A DNA stretch of 14,244 bases from CBCPMX01 sp965120355 (GCA_965120355.1 CBCPMX010000192.1:1-14244); one strand, 5' to 3'. Positions 5,543 to 12,907 are shown, counted from the first letter of the stretch. The notes: a model not told the origin generated them from the sequence alone. A program made the numbers and translations.

Positions 5543-6556
5543 ATGACAAAACTCAGATCCGCAGCGCAGCTGCTCCCCGGCGTTCTCCTGTGCCTGATCA
5601 TTGGCGGCATCGCCTGGGCCATGTCCAACTACATCCCCACATATGGCAAGCTGGTCGGCGGGCCGGTCTTTGCCATTGTGCTGGGAATGCTGCTGGCCTT
5701 TTTTCGCCGCCCGGCGGCATTCGACAGCGGTATCCGGTTTTCCGGCAAAAAGCTGCTGCAATACTCCATCATTTTCATCGGCTTCGGCATGGATATCGGC
5801 GCCATCATCCGCACCGGCGGGCAGTCCCTGGTGGTCATGCTGTGCACGATTGCCGCCTCCCTGCTGACGGCATATCTGCTGGGCAAGGTCCTGAAGCTGC
5901 CCGGCAACACCTGCACCCTCATCGGTGTGGGCACATCCATCTGCGGCGGTTCCGCCATTGCCGCCACCGCGCCGGTCATCGACGCCGATGATCAGGAGGT
6001 GGCCTATGCCATCTCCACCATTTTCCTGTTTAACATTTTGGCTGTGTTCCTGTTCCCGGCCATCGGCCGCGCCGCCGGCATGAGCGACACCGGCTTTGGC
6101 ATTTGGGCCGGCACCGCCATCAACGACACTTCCTCGGTGGTGGCCGCCGGATACTCCTTTTCCGACACCGCCGGCGATCTGGCCACCATTGTGAAGCTGA
6201 CCCGCACCCTGATGATCATTCCCATCACCGTGTTTCTGGCCCTTTGGCGGACCCGCGGCGGCGCAAAGCGCACCGGCGGCAGCTACTCCCTTGTGAAGAT
6301 CTTCCCCTGGTTTGTACTGGGCTTTCTTCTGACGGCCATCATCAACACTGCCGGCATTCTGCCCGGCGCCGTCTCCGACGGGCTCAACAGCCTGGGCAAG
6401 TTCGGCATTATGGTGGCCATGGCCGGTATTGGCCTGAATACCAACCTCAAGAGCCTGGTGCAAAATGGCCTGCGGCCCATTGCCCTGGGGCTGGGCTGCT
6501 GGTTCGTGGTGGCCGTGGTGTCCCTGGCGGTGCAGCACGCTGTGGGGCTGGTATAG
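5543..6556 (+). CDS. yeiH: YeiH/UPF0324-family membrane protein (putative sulfate exporter family)
   Basis: This 337-residue polytopic membrane protein has about ten hydrophobic segments, the normal size for the Cons_hypoth698 (PF03601) family. Signature blocks are GVGTSICGGSAIAA (128-141), WAGTAINDTSSVVAA (188-202) and VKLTRTLMIIP (217-227). Databases label the family a putative sulfate exporter, but that role is weakly supported in general and I do not assert it. The Shine-Dalgarno GGAGGG (5531-5536) is partly buried in a leader hairpin. The gene is monocistronic: its own promoter precedes it and a 16-bp stem terminator follows. Its position next to a LysR regulator mirrors yeiE-yeiH in E. 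coli, though on the same strand. The gene symbol denotes family likeness only. Confidence 0.85.
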   Translation: MTKLRSAAQLLPGVLLCLIIGGIAWAMSNYIPTYGKLVGGPVFAIVLGMLLAFFRRPAAFDSGIRFSGKKLLQYSIIFIGFGMDIGAIIRTGGQSLVVMLCTIAASLLTAYLLGKVLKLPGNTCTLIGVGTSICGGSAIAATAPVIDADDQEVAYAISTIFLFNILAVFLFPAIGRAAGMSDTGFGIWAGTAINDTSSVVAAGYSFSDTAGDLATIVKLTRTLMIIPITVFLALWRTRGGAKRTGGSYSLVKIFPWFVLGFLLTAIINTAGILPGAVSDGLNSLGKFGIMVAMAGIGLNTNLKSLVQNGLRPIALGLGCWFVVAVVSLAVQHAVGLV

Positions 6557-6572
6557 GCACACCCGCGTCCCT

Positions 6573-6620
6573 AAAAAATACACCGGAGGCCCAGGCAAAC
6601 TGCCTGGGCCTCCGGTTTTA
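6573..6620. terminator. Bidirectional terminator between the converging yeiH and CoA-transferase genes
   Basis: ACCGGAGGCCCAGGCA (6582-6597) and TGCCTGGGCCTCCGGT (6601-6616) form a perfect 16-bp stem with a 3-nt loop. T's follow on the plus strand (6616-6619), and AAAAAA at 6573-6578 supplies a U-run for minus-strand transcripts. It serves both converging genes. Confidence 0.9.
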
Positions 6621-6669
6621 GGTTCAGGAAGCGATCCGCGCCGGTGAGACGGGGCGCTTCGCGCTTAAA

Positions 6670-7974
6670 TTAGATATAGAACAGCTCTTCGGCTTCTTTG
6701 CGCAGCTGGGCGCGGAAGTCGGGATGGGCCACGGCGATGAGGTTCTCCGTGCGCTCGCGGACAGAACGGCCGCGCATGGGCGCGATGCCGTACTCCGTGA
6801 CGATATAGTCCACATAGTTGCGGGGCACGGTGATGTTGGCGCCGGGGGTCAGAAGGGTCTTGATCTTGGAATAGCCCTTCTTGGTCACGGAGGTGAAGGC
6901 CATAATGCCGCGGCCGCCCTTGGAGTGGAGCGCGCCATAGGCATAGCAGAAGCCGCCGCCGGAACCGGAATACTGCCGCGGGCCAATGGACTCGGAGCAG
7001 ACCTGACCGGTCAGATCCATCTCAATACAGGTGTTGATGGAGACCATGTTGTCGTTCTGCATGATAATCATGGGGTTGACGCCATAGTTGGCCGGGACAA
7101 TCCGGCAGGCGGGGTTGCCGCCCAGGGTTTCATACAGGGCCTTGTCGCCGCCGGCGAAGGTGAAGATGTGCTCGCCCTTGTTCAGGTTCTTGCGCTCGCC
7201 GTTGATGATGCCCTTGCGGATCATCTCGCCCATGGTGGTGGTGGCCATCTCGGTGTGCAGGCCCAGATCCTTCAGATCCATGCACTGCTCGGCAATGGCG
7301 TTGGGCAGGGAGCCGATGCCCAGCTGGATGCAGTCGCCGTCGCGCATCAGGCTGCGGACGTTCTGGGCGACCTTGATCTCGTCTTCATTGGCCACCAGGG
7401 AGGGGACTTCCTGCACGGCGTAATCCACTTCCATCAGGCAGGTGACTTCTTCGATGTTGATCTCGATGCCGCCGCGGACACGGGGCAGGTTGGGGTTGAC
7501 CTCCAGGATGATCTTCTTCTTGGGGTTCTGACGGACCTTTTCCAAGGTCTCTTTCTCCCACATCATGCACAGGCCCACCTGGAAGTTGCCGTTCTCGTCC
7601 ATGGGGGTGACGCCGGCGATGAACACATTGTAGTCCTTATGGGCGGTGACAAAGGGGCCGTAGTCGCACAGGTCCGTGACGATATACGCGGTGTTGCGGT
7701 GCACCTGCCCGTCCATGAAGTTCCGGCCGTAGAAGAAGCCGCCGGTGTTGATGTGGCCGTTCATGCCGGGATCGGAGACAAAAGGATAATAGCCCTCGTG
7801 GCCCTTGATGACCTCGACACCCACCACGCGGTCGGCGATGGTGTGCAGGTTGGAGAGGATCTCCACAGCGCCGTTGCAGTCGCCGGCAAAGGAAATGATG
7901 TCATAGGACTGGATCTGGCCAAGGCAATCCGCCAGGGTCGCCTTTTTGGCATTGTAAAGCTCTTGGTAGTTCAT
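6670..7974 (-). CDS. Acetyl-CoA hydrolase/transferase-family CoA transferase (4-hydroxybutyrate/butyrate CoA-transferase type)
   Basis: The 434-residue length matches the single-chain class I CoA transferases that move CoA between carboxylates through a glutamyl-CoA intermediate. The expected catalytic glutamate is E242 in LGLHTEMATTTMGE (237-250). GIGSLPNAIAEQ (219-230) is the conserved GxGxxP-type CoA/oxyanion loop. GSGGGFCYAYGALHSKGGRG (337-356) corresponds to the GxGGQxDF...SKGG block, with FCYA in place of the usual VDF. The segment after E242 lacks the usual D-G of other members (xEMxxDG), so the substrate may be atypical. AAGGAGG (7984-7990, minus) precedes ATG by 9 nt. The gene overlaps the marR stop by 4 nt (ATGA), implying translational coupling. 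Likely substrates are short-chain or aryl acids with acetyl-CoA; the exact one is unknown. Confidence 0.85.
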   Translation of the reverse strand: MNYQELYNAKKATLADCLGQIQSYDIISFAGDCNGAVEILSNLHTIADRVVGVEVIKGHEGYYPFVSDPGMNGHINTGGFFYGRNFMDGQVHRNTAYIVTDLCDYGPFVTAHKDYNVFIAGVTPMDENGNFQVGLCMMWEKETLEKVRQNPKKKIILEVNPNLPRVRGGIEINIEEVTCLMEVDYAVQEVPSLVANEDEIKVAQNVRSLMRDGDCIQLGIGSLPNAIAEQCMDLKDLGLHTEMATTTMGEMIRKGIINGERKNLNKGEHIFTFAGGDKALYETLGGNPACRIVPANYGVNPMIIMQNDNMVSINTCIEMDLTGQVCSESIGPRQYSGSGGGFCYAYGALHSKGGRGIMAFTSVTKKGYSKIKTLLTPGANITVPRNYVDYIVTEYGIAPMRGRSVRERTENLIAVAHPDFRAQLRKEAEELFYI

Positions 7975-8444
7975 AGGGATCGTCCTCCTTCGGAATCATT
8001 CTGGCGGCTGGTCAGCTTTGCCAGCAGCCTGCGCAGAGTTTCTTTTTCGGACGCAGTTAGGTTGGACGTGATCCGGTCGTCCGATTCCGCGACCACGACT
8101 TTGAATACTTCGCTCTGGGCGCGGCCGGCGCTGGTGGTCCTGAGGATATAGCTGCGGTTGTCGGAGGGGTCCTGAAACCGCTCCAGATAGCCCAGCCGCA
8201 CCAGTGCGTCAATGAGCTTTTTGACGCCCGGGTTGCTCAGGCGCGTATAGCGCTCAATGGCCCGCTGATTGACAGACATGGACCCCTCGTGCTCAGCCAC
8301 ATAGATCAGGCTCATGGCCTGATACATGGTCACGCCGTAGGGCTCCAACGCCCGGCTGTTTTCCCGGGAAGCGAAGTAATCCGCTTTGTGCAGCGCATCA
8401 CTCACCGTAACAGGTGCGTCGGCCGCACGCCTTGGTTGGTTCAT
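7971..8444 (-). CDS. MarR-family transcriptional regulator
   Basis: The product is a 157-residue winged-helix repressor of usual MarR size. Recognition region SVNQRAIERYTRLSNPGVKK (57-76), dimer helices at both ends, and the wing DPSDNRSYILRTTSAG (92-107) with the family D-x-R/DNR signature are visible. An in-frame GTG at 8450 also exists, but the AGCAGGT at 8451-8457 touches it and stands about 6 nt from the ATG at 8444, so the ATG is preferred. The stop overlaps the CoA-transferase start. Its promoter is threaded through perfect palindromes, so autorepression is very likely, relieved by a ligand related to the transferase (perhaps a CoA thioester or acid). DNA-binding family confident; ligand unknown. 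Confidence 0.9.
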   Translation of the reverse strand: MNQPRRAADAPVTVSDALHKADYFASRENSRALEPYGVTMYQAMSLIYVAEHEGSMSVNQRAIERYTRLSNPGVKKLIDALVRLGYLERFQDPSDNRSYILRTTSAGRAQSEVFKVVVAESDDRITSNLTASEKETLRRLLAKLTSRQNDSEGGRSL

Positions 8445-8490
8445 GGGCACACCTGCTTTTGCGCAGTCCGTTTTGCGCGGTTTTTTGGGA

Positions 8491-8526
8491 AACCGGTTAT
8501 ATAACCAATTATATAACCGGTTATAT
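8491..8526. promoter_or_regulatory. Tandem palindromic operators, probably bound by the MarR protein
   Basis: GGTTATATAACC (8495-8506) is a perfect 12-bp palindrome; the spacer AATT (8507-8510) is followed by ATATAACCGGTTATAT (8511-8526), a perfect 16-bp palindrome. AACCGGTT (8491-8498) overlaps the first. The half-site GGTTATAT/ATATAACC thus recurs, each about the length MarR dimers bind. The 16-bp site overlaps the -10 and start of the marR promoter. Confidence 0.75.
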
Positions 8527-8553
8527 TGTACATGGACGTTGTATATTTGTCAA
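8525..8553 (-). promoter_or_regulatory. Promoter of the marR-CoA-transferase operon
   Basis: Read on the minus strand: TTGACA (8553-8548, perfect), 17-bp spacer, TACAAT (8530-8525, 5/6). The start is predicted near 8518, at the centre of the 16-bp operator palindrome, giving a leader of about 75 nt to marR. A bound repressor would cover both the -10 and the start site. Confidence 0.8.
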
Positions 8554-8644
8554 TACCCCCGTTGAAAAAAATAAGGAATCGTTGATAAAAAGAAGCGGCC
8601 GCCCCGCCATCCAGATGCTGTATGGCGCTCCAGCCGAATTGGGC

Positions 8645-8673
8645 TTGTCAATGTTTTTCCCCTATGGTATAAT
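8645..8673 (+). promoter_or_regulatory. Strong promoter of the dnaD-like operon
   Basis: TTGTCA (8645-8650), 17-bp spacer, TATAAT (8668-8673, perfect), with TG at 8665-8666 making an extended -10. The start is near 8680, giving a leader of about 37 nt to the DnaD-domain gene. It is divergent from the marR promoter, with about 90 bp between the two -35 elements; TTGTCAAT occurs at both (8547-8554 and 8645-8652). Confidence 0.8.
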
Positions 8674-8716
8674 AATTTGAATCATCCACATCAAACTGCG
8701 CAGAGGAGGCGGGCGT

Positions 8717-9634
8717 ATGGCCGGCGTGACCCTGGAATCCGGAGAGGTCCAGAAGCTGTTGGGCGCGGCGTCAGGAGACGCGGCGCTGGTATTTCTGCAC
8801 CTGCGGGCCCACGGCGGATTTGACGCCGAGCGGGCCGCCAGGGATCTGCGCATGTCCCGACAGCGGCTGGAGCTGGCGGTGCAGTCCCTGCGGCAGCTGG
8901 GGCTGTTTCCGGAGCAGGCCCAGCGGGTTCTGCCGCCGGCGGAAGGCCCGTCCTACACCGAACAGGATGTGGCGCAGAAGCTCCGCGGCGACGACGGGTT
9001 TGGCCTGCTGGTGGGCGAGGCGCAGCGGCGTATGGGCCGGATCCTGTCCACTGCCGACCTGAAAATCCTGTTGAGCCTGTATGACTATCTGGGTATGCCG
9101 CTGGAGGTTATTGGCGTGCTTATCACCTTCTGCATTCAGCGGGCCAGCGTCCGCGGCGACAGCCGCCGCCCTTCCATGCGGGCCATCGAACAGGAGGGGT
9201 ACCGCTGGGCCGATCAGGGCATTGACACCGTGGAAGCTGCGGCCGCCTATATGCAGCAGCAGCTGGAGCGCCAGTCCGCCATGGGGCGCGTACAGCGGAT
9301 CCTTCAGATCCACGACCGCAAGCTGACCGCCTCCGAGCAGAATTATGTGCGCAGCTGGCTGGACATGGGGTTCTCCGAGGACGCCATTGCCATGGCCTAT
9401 GACCGGACCTGCCTGAATACCGGGTCCATGAAGTGGCCCTACTGCAATTCCATTCTGAAAAGCTGGGCCTCCCAGGGCCTGCTGACGGCGGAACAGATCC
9501 GCCAGGGCGACCAGAAGGCCCCCCGGCAGAGCCAGCAGCAGGGCCGCGCCGCTGCCAACGGCGCGCCCGGCCAGTATGAACGGGAAGCCGTGGCCCGGCT
9601 TCACAAACAGCGCGGCGGCGGCTCCGGCCGGTAG
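8717..9634 (+). CDS. DnaD-domain protein (primosome/replication-initiation type)
   Basis: The product is 305 residues. The N-terminal 80 residues look like a divergent winged-helix (LVFLHLRAHGGFDAERAARD, RMSRQRLELAVQSLRQLGLF). Two DnaB_2/DnaD-type helical units follow: about 97-170 (ILSTADLKILLSLYDYLGMP) and about 198-252, ending in MKWPYCNSILKSWASQG (238-254), the family's Y-x-N-x-IL-x-x-W signature. A basic Gln/Gly/Arg-rich tail (262-305) is probably disordered and may touch DNA. DnaD/DnaB proteins of Firmicutes remodel origin DNA and help load the replicative helicase. The helicase-loader-like ATPase next door supports that role. AGGAGG at 8704-8709 is 7 nt before the ATG. Whether it is the chromosomal primosome protein or a paralogue cannot be told here. 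Confidence 0.85.
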   Translation: MAGVTLESGEVQKLLGAASGDAALVFLHLRAHGGFDAERAARDLRMSRQRLELAVQSLRQLGLFPEQAQRVLPPAEGPSYTEQDVAQKLRGDDGFGLLVGEAQRRMGRILSTADLKILLSLYDYLGMPLEVIGVLITFCIQRASVRGDSRRPSMRAIEQEGYRWADQGIDTVEAAAAYMQQQLERQSAMGRVQRILQIHDRKLTASEQNYVRSWLDMGFSEDAIAMAYDRTCLNTGSMKWPYCNSILKSWASQGLLTAEQIRQGDQKAPRQSQQQGRAAANGAPGQYEREAVARLHKQRGGGSGR

Positions 9635-9741
9635 CCCCTGGCACGGCGGCACGGAAACGCCGGCCGTCAAGTTCACAGATTCCGGCGGCCAGGGCCCCGC
9701 GGCCCGCGCCGCGTTTCAAACAGCGGATGGAGGCATTGACC

Positions 9742-10737
9742 ATGGCATATTCTGAAGCGGTCCTCCAGCGGGCAAAAGCCCGCCTGGCCCAGGCCCGGGA
9801 ACGGCATGAACAGGAGATCGCCGCCCACCAGCGGGACGCCTATGCCCGCTATCCCCGGCTTCGGGAGATCGACAACCGGCTCCGCGCCACTGTGGCCGAG
9901 GCCATGGCTGCCGCGTTCCGGCAGGGTCAGGATCCGGCGCAGACCATTCAGCGGCTGAAGACGGAGAACCTGAACCTCCAGCGGGAGCGGGAATGGATTC
10001 TGGAGGCCGCCGGCCTGGAGGAGGACGATCTGGATCCCACGCCCTTCTGCCCCAACTGCGGAGGCAGCGGATATGTGGGCGCGGTTATGTGCGGCTGCCT
10101 CAAGGAGCTGTGCCGTCAGGAGCAGAAAAAAGAATTGTCCAGCCTGCTGGGCAGCGGAAAAGAGAGCTTTGAGAACTTCCGCCTGTACTACTACAGCACC
10201 ACGCCGGACCCGGTCTACGGCATCAGCCCCCGGGAAAATATGCGGACGGTCTTTGAGGTGGTGCGGGACTACGCCAGAAACTTTTCCAGGGACGCCGGGT
10301 CTCTGCTGTTCACCGGCGGCACCGGCCTGGGCAAGACCTTCCTGTCCGCCTGTGTGGCCCGTACCGTGGCCGACAGCGGGTTCTCCGTGGTTTATGACAC
10401 GGCGGCGCAGCTGTTCCGGGACTTTGAATCTGCCAAGTTTAACGCCGCCACTGCCGAAGAAGGCGATGCGCTGACGAAAAAATACCTCCAATGTGACCTG
10501 CTGATCGTGGATGATCTGGGCACAGAGATGACGACCCAATTCACCATCTCCGCCCTGTACACTGTGGTGAACAGCCGCCTGATGGACAGGCAGCCCACCA
10601 TTATTTCCACCAATCTGAGCATGGACGAGATGCGCCGGCGGTATACGCCCCAGATCGTCTCCCGGCTGGAGGGCGCGTACACGGGCCTTCTGTTCTTCGG
10701 GGACGACATCCGCCTGCTCAAGCGGGACGAGACATAG
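9742..10737 (+). CDS. DnaC/DnaI-like AAA+ helicase-loader ATPase with zinc-binding cysteines
   Basis: 331 residues. The N-terminal third is Arg/Glu-rich and helical, with coiled-coil character (about 1-95). Next come four cysteines, CPNC (103-106) and CGC (117-119), spaced like a zinc site. The AAA+ domain has Walker A GGTGLGKT (192-199), Walker B LLIVDD (253-258), sensor-1 STN (289-291) and a likely arginine finger in SRLEGA (307-312). This layout matches Firmicute DnaI/DnaC helicase loaders rather than IS21 IstB, and no transposase is adjacent. ATG codons occur at 9727 and 9742; the GGAGG (9729-9733) lies inside the first and 8 nt before the second, so 9742 is chosen. It probably loads the DnaB-type replicative helicase together with the DnaD-like protein 107 bp upstream. 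Confidence 0.88.
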   Translation: MAYSEAVLQRAKARLAQARERHEQEIAAHQRDAYARYPRLREIDNRLRATVAEAMAAAFRQGQDPAQTIQRLKTENLNLQREREWILEAAGLEEDDLDPTPFCPNCGGSGYVGAVMCGCLKELCRQEQKKELSSLLGSGKESFENFRLYYYSTTPDPVYGISPRENMRTVFEVVRDYARNFSRDAGSLLFTGGTGLGKTFLSACVARTVADSGFSVVYDTAAQLFRDFESAKFNAATAEEGDALTKKYLQCDLLIVDDLGTEMTTQFTISALYTVVNSRLMDRQPTIISTNLSMDEMRRRYTPQIVSRLEGAYTGLLFFGDDIRLLKRDET

Positions 10738-10781
10738 GGCCTGTCCGGCCCCGGCTCGCCCGCGTCACCGAAGGAGCGATT

Positions 10782-12398
10782 ATGCGTAATATTTTTCTGA
10801 TTGACTTTGAAAATGTCGGCTCTGATGGCCTCAGCGGCATCCTGAACCTGACTGCTGAGGACCGGGTCATCATTTTCTACAGTACCAAATCCAACAGGCT
10901 GACGATGCGCGCCCATATTCTCATTGGCCGCGCCGAGGCAAAATTCACCTACTACGAAGCCACCGTGGGCGGGAAAAACGCCCTGGATCACCAGCTGTCC
11001 ACCTATCTGGGCTACCTCATCGGCACAAACGCTGCGGATCAGTACTACATTGTCAGCCGCGACAACGGCTACCGCTACGCGTCGAATTTCTGGAACGATA
11101 TGCTCAAGCAGAATGCCGTCGTGTGCATTGACAACATCAAAAGCGCCCAGAAGATCACCGAGAAAATGCTTCGCAAGGCCCAGGAGGAGGCCACCTCCCG
11201 CACCGGCGAGGATCTCCACGACGATGACCTGGCGGAAGGCACCGGCGAACCCATGGAGGAGCCCGCCGGGCAGAACGCCGTTGAACCGGCAGTTCCTGCC
11301 GCCGCCCCTGCCGTCTCCGCGCCCGCTGCGGAGGAACCGGATCCGGCTGCCGCAGAGCCGGCGCCGTCCGCTGTTCCTGAGCCGGCCCCTGCCGTCCCTG
11401 CGGCGGAAGAACCGGCTTCGGAGCCCGAGTCCGCCGCCGAACCGGTGCAGGACTTGTCCCCGGCGGTTCCTGCAGCCGCCCCTGCCGCGGCGGCCTCCAT
11501 CTCCGCTTCGGCTGCCGCTGGCGGAATCGCGCTGGCCCCCGTACCGGTCCAAACCGTCCCCGCCCTGCCGGCCCCGGGGGAGAGCGTCACTGTGACGGCC
11601 ATTCTTCTGCCGGAAAACGAGATCGACGATGTGGTGGACCCGAACCGGCCCCGATCCAATCTCCGCCGCCAGAACCGGGCCAATAACAACCGCCACAATA
11701 ACCGCAAGCCCAACCAGGCAAAACCGGACAAAAAGCCGTCCAACGGCAATGGCGGCAGCGTAAACGCGGCCGGCGGCAACGGGAATCACACCGGCAGTGC
11801 CCAGAAGGATGACGCCAAAGCCGCCGGAGCCGCTGACAACAAGCCCGCGCAGAACGAAAAGGCGGCTTCCCGCGACAACAAGCCCGCGCAGAATGAGAAG
11901 GCGGCCTCCCGCGACAACAAGCCCGCGCAGAATGAAAAAGCGGCTTCCCATGACAACAAGCCTGCGCAGAACGAAAAGGCGGCCTCCCGCGACAACAAGC
12001 CCGCGCAGAACGAAAAGGCGGCTTCCCATGACAACAAGCCTGCGCAGAACGAGAAGGCGGCCTCCCGCGACAACAAGCCTGCGCAGAACGAAAAGGCGGC
12101 TTCCCATGACAACAAGCCCGCGCAGAACGAAAAGGCGGCCTCCCGCGACAACAAGCCTGCGCAGAATGAGAAGGCGGCCTCCCATGACAACAAGCCTGCG
12201 CAGACGGAAAGAGCCGACGGCGGCGACGACTGGCTGACTGCGCTGCTGACACCCTATCCCAAGCTTTCCGCTGAGAAGATCCGGGAGATGATTGCCGGCC
12301 GGAAAAAGCAGATCCTCTGCAACTCCCTGCGCAAGCAGCTGGGGCAGGAAAAGGGTCTGGCGCTGTACAGTGAAATCAAAAAGGTCGCCTGGAAATAG
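10782..12398 (+). CDS. PIN/NYN-like putative RNase with Ala/Pro-rich linker and 13-residue tandem repeats
   Basis: 538 residues in four parts. Residues 1-130 form a PIN-like (NYN superfamily) fold: FLIDFENV (5-12), LDHQLSTYLGYLIG (68-81) and YYIVSRDNGY (88-97) supply D8, E10, D69 and D94, the expected metal-binding acids of this nuclease fold. Residues about 150-270 are Ala/Pro/Glu-rich, and about 285-350 Asn/Lys/Arg-rich; both look disordered. Residues 352-481 are ten units of DNKPAQNEKAAS(R/H), the last degenerate. A C-terminal helical domain (about 482-538: WLTALLTPYPKLSAEKIREM, then SLRKQLGQEKGLALYSEIKK) is well formed and may bind a partner. AAGGAG (10771-10776) precedes ATG, 44 bp after the ATPase gene. 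It may act on RNA; the substrate is unknown. The linker length is probably variable between strains. Confidence 0.8.
   Translation: MRNIFLIDFENVGSDGLSGILNLTAEDRVIIFYSTKSNRLTMRAHILIGRAEAKFTYYEATVGGKNALDHQLSTYLGYLIGTNAADQYYIVSRDNGYRYASNFWNDMLKQNAVVCIDNIKSAQKITEKMLRKAQEEATSRTGEDLHDDDLAEGTGEPMEEPAGQNAVEPAVPAAAPAVSAPAAEEPDPAAAEPAPSAVPEPAPAVPAAEEPASEPESAAEPVQDLSPAVPAAAPAAAASISASAAAGGIALAPVPVQTVPALPAPGESVTVTAILLPENEIDDVVDPNRPRSNLRRQNRANNNRHNNRKPNQAKPDKKPSNGNGGSVNAAGGNGNHTGSAQKDDAKAAGAADNKPAQNEKAASRDNKPAQNEKAASRDNKPAQNEKAASHDNKPAQNEKAASRDNKPAQNEKAASHDNKPAQNEKAASRDNKPAQNEKAASHDNKPAQNEKAASRDNKPAQNEKAASHDNKPAQTERADGGDDWLTALLTPYPKLSAEKIREMIAGRKKQILCNSLRKQLGQEKGLALYSEIKKVAWK
11835..12224 (+). repeat. Ten tandem 39-bp in-frame coding repeats, with a 78-bp higher-order pattern
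   Basis: Ten units of 39 bp with no spacers encode DNKPAQNEKAAS followed by R or H; unit 10 (12186-12224) has diverged. From unit 3 to unit 9 the last codon alternates CAT (His) and CGC (Arg), so a 78-bp dimer seems to have been the copied unit. Other differences between units are nearly all silent (CCC/CCT, AAC/AAT, GAA/GAG, GCT/GCC). The period, a multiple of three, keeps the frame when the copy number changes. Confidence 0.97.
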
Positions 12399-12427
12399 GT
12401 TTGAAGGGCGGAAAACGGAGGTGCGGC

Positions 12428-12907
12428 ATGCAGATTTCCCTTCGCCCGCGGACCGAGGACACGGTGCGCCGCTATTTTGAAAAGACGGACTGTCCGGAAA
12501 TCCGCCGGGTGTTGCCCCAAAAGGCCAAAACAGTGGAGGAAGCCCTTGCGGACTACCGCCGGACGCTTCTGCCCGGCGCCGGCAGCTACGGCAGAAGCAT
12601 CTATGCCGGTGACCGTCATGTGGGCGACGTCTGGTGTTACTGCATCGACCCGGCAGCCACGCCCAACGCCATGATCAGCTGCTGTGTGTTTGAACGGGAC
12701 CTCTGGGGCAGAGGAATCGCATCCAGGGCGCTGCGCCTGTTCCTGCCGGACGCGGCGGCGCGATATGGGCTGCGGACCTTCGGGGCCTTCACCTTTTCCG
12801 CCAACGCCGCCTCGGTTCGCGTGCTGGAAAAGACAGGATTTCGACTACTGGAGGAGTTTGTAGAGGACGGCAAGGCGTCCAAGTATTTTCAGATTGCCAT
12901 TGCATGA
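12428..12907 (+). CDS. GNAT-family N-acetyltransferase
   Basis: 159 residues, the usual GNAT size. The acetyl-CoA loop is RDLWGRGIAS (90-99), fitting R/Q-x-x-G-x-G/A, followed by helix ALRLFLPDAAARYGL. The later block SANAASVRVLEKTGF (124-138) is the N-x-x-S-x-x-V/L-x-x-K-x-GF signature of RimJ/RimL-like acetyltransferases. A TTG at 12401 could extend the frame, but GGAGGT (12417-12422) sits 6 nt before the ATG at 12428, so that start is chosen. It follows the PIN gene by 29 bp and is probably the last gene of the operon. The substrate (protein N-terminus, amino acid or small amine) is unknown; nothing ties it mechanistically to replication. Confidence 0.88.
   Translation: MQISLRPRTEDTVRRYFEKTDCPEIRRVLPQKAKTVEEALADYRRTLLPGAGSYGRSIYAGDRHVGDVWCYCIDPAATPNAMISCCVFERDLWGRGIASRALRLFLPDAAARYGLRTFGAFTFSANAASVRVLEKTGFRLLEEFVEDGKASKYFQIAIA

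Noticed and set aside
4323..6556. LysR-YeiH as a proven sulfate or sulfite export unit
   Set aside because: The sulfate-export label of this family is a database name with weak support. Nothing in the sequence shows the substrate, so I give only the family.
6724..8151. A 475-codon plus-strand frame opposite the CoA transferase and marR
   Set aside because: Its His/Asp/Gly/Ala-rich peptide has no domain, and both minus-strand genes beneath it are recognisable families with proper ribosome sites.
8495..8526. Origin-type or partition iterons
   Set aside because: The palindromes sit exactly on the marR promoter and there are only two, with no DnaA-box cluster, so a repressor operator explains them better despite the nearby replication genes.
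9742..10737. IS21-type IstB transposition ATPase
   Set aside because: IstB shares the AAA+ fold with DnaC, but there is no IstA transposase or terminal inverted repeat. The N-terminal coiled coil with a zinc-type cysteine cluster and the DnaD-like neighbour favour a helicase loader.
10392..12185. A long open frame (about 597 codons) on the minus strand opposite the PIN gene
   Set aside because: It runs antisense through the Ala/Pro-rich and repeat region, where GC-rich codons and a repeat length divisible by three keep all frames open. Its peptide is a monotonous Arg/Leu/Val/Gly string, it lacks a ribosome site, and the plus-strand frame has clear domains at both ends.
11835..12224. CRISPR array
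   Set aside because: The 39-bp repeats are directly adjacent with no unique spacers, lie in frame within a protein gene, and no cas gene is nearby.
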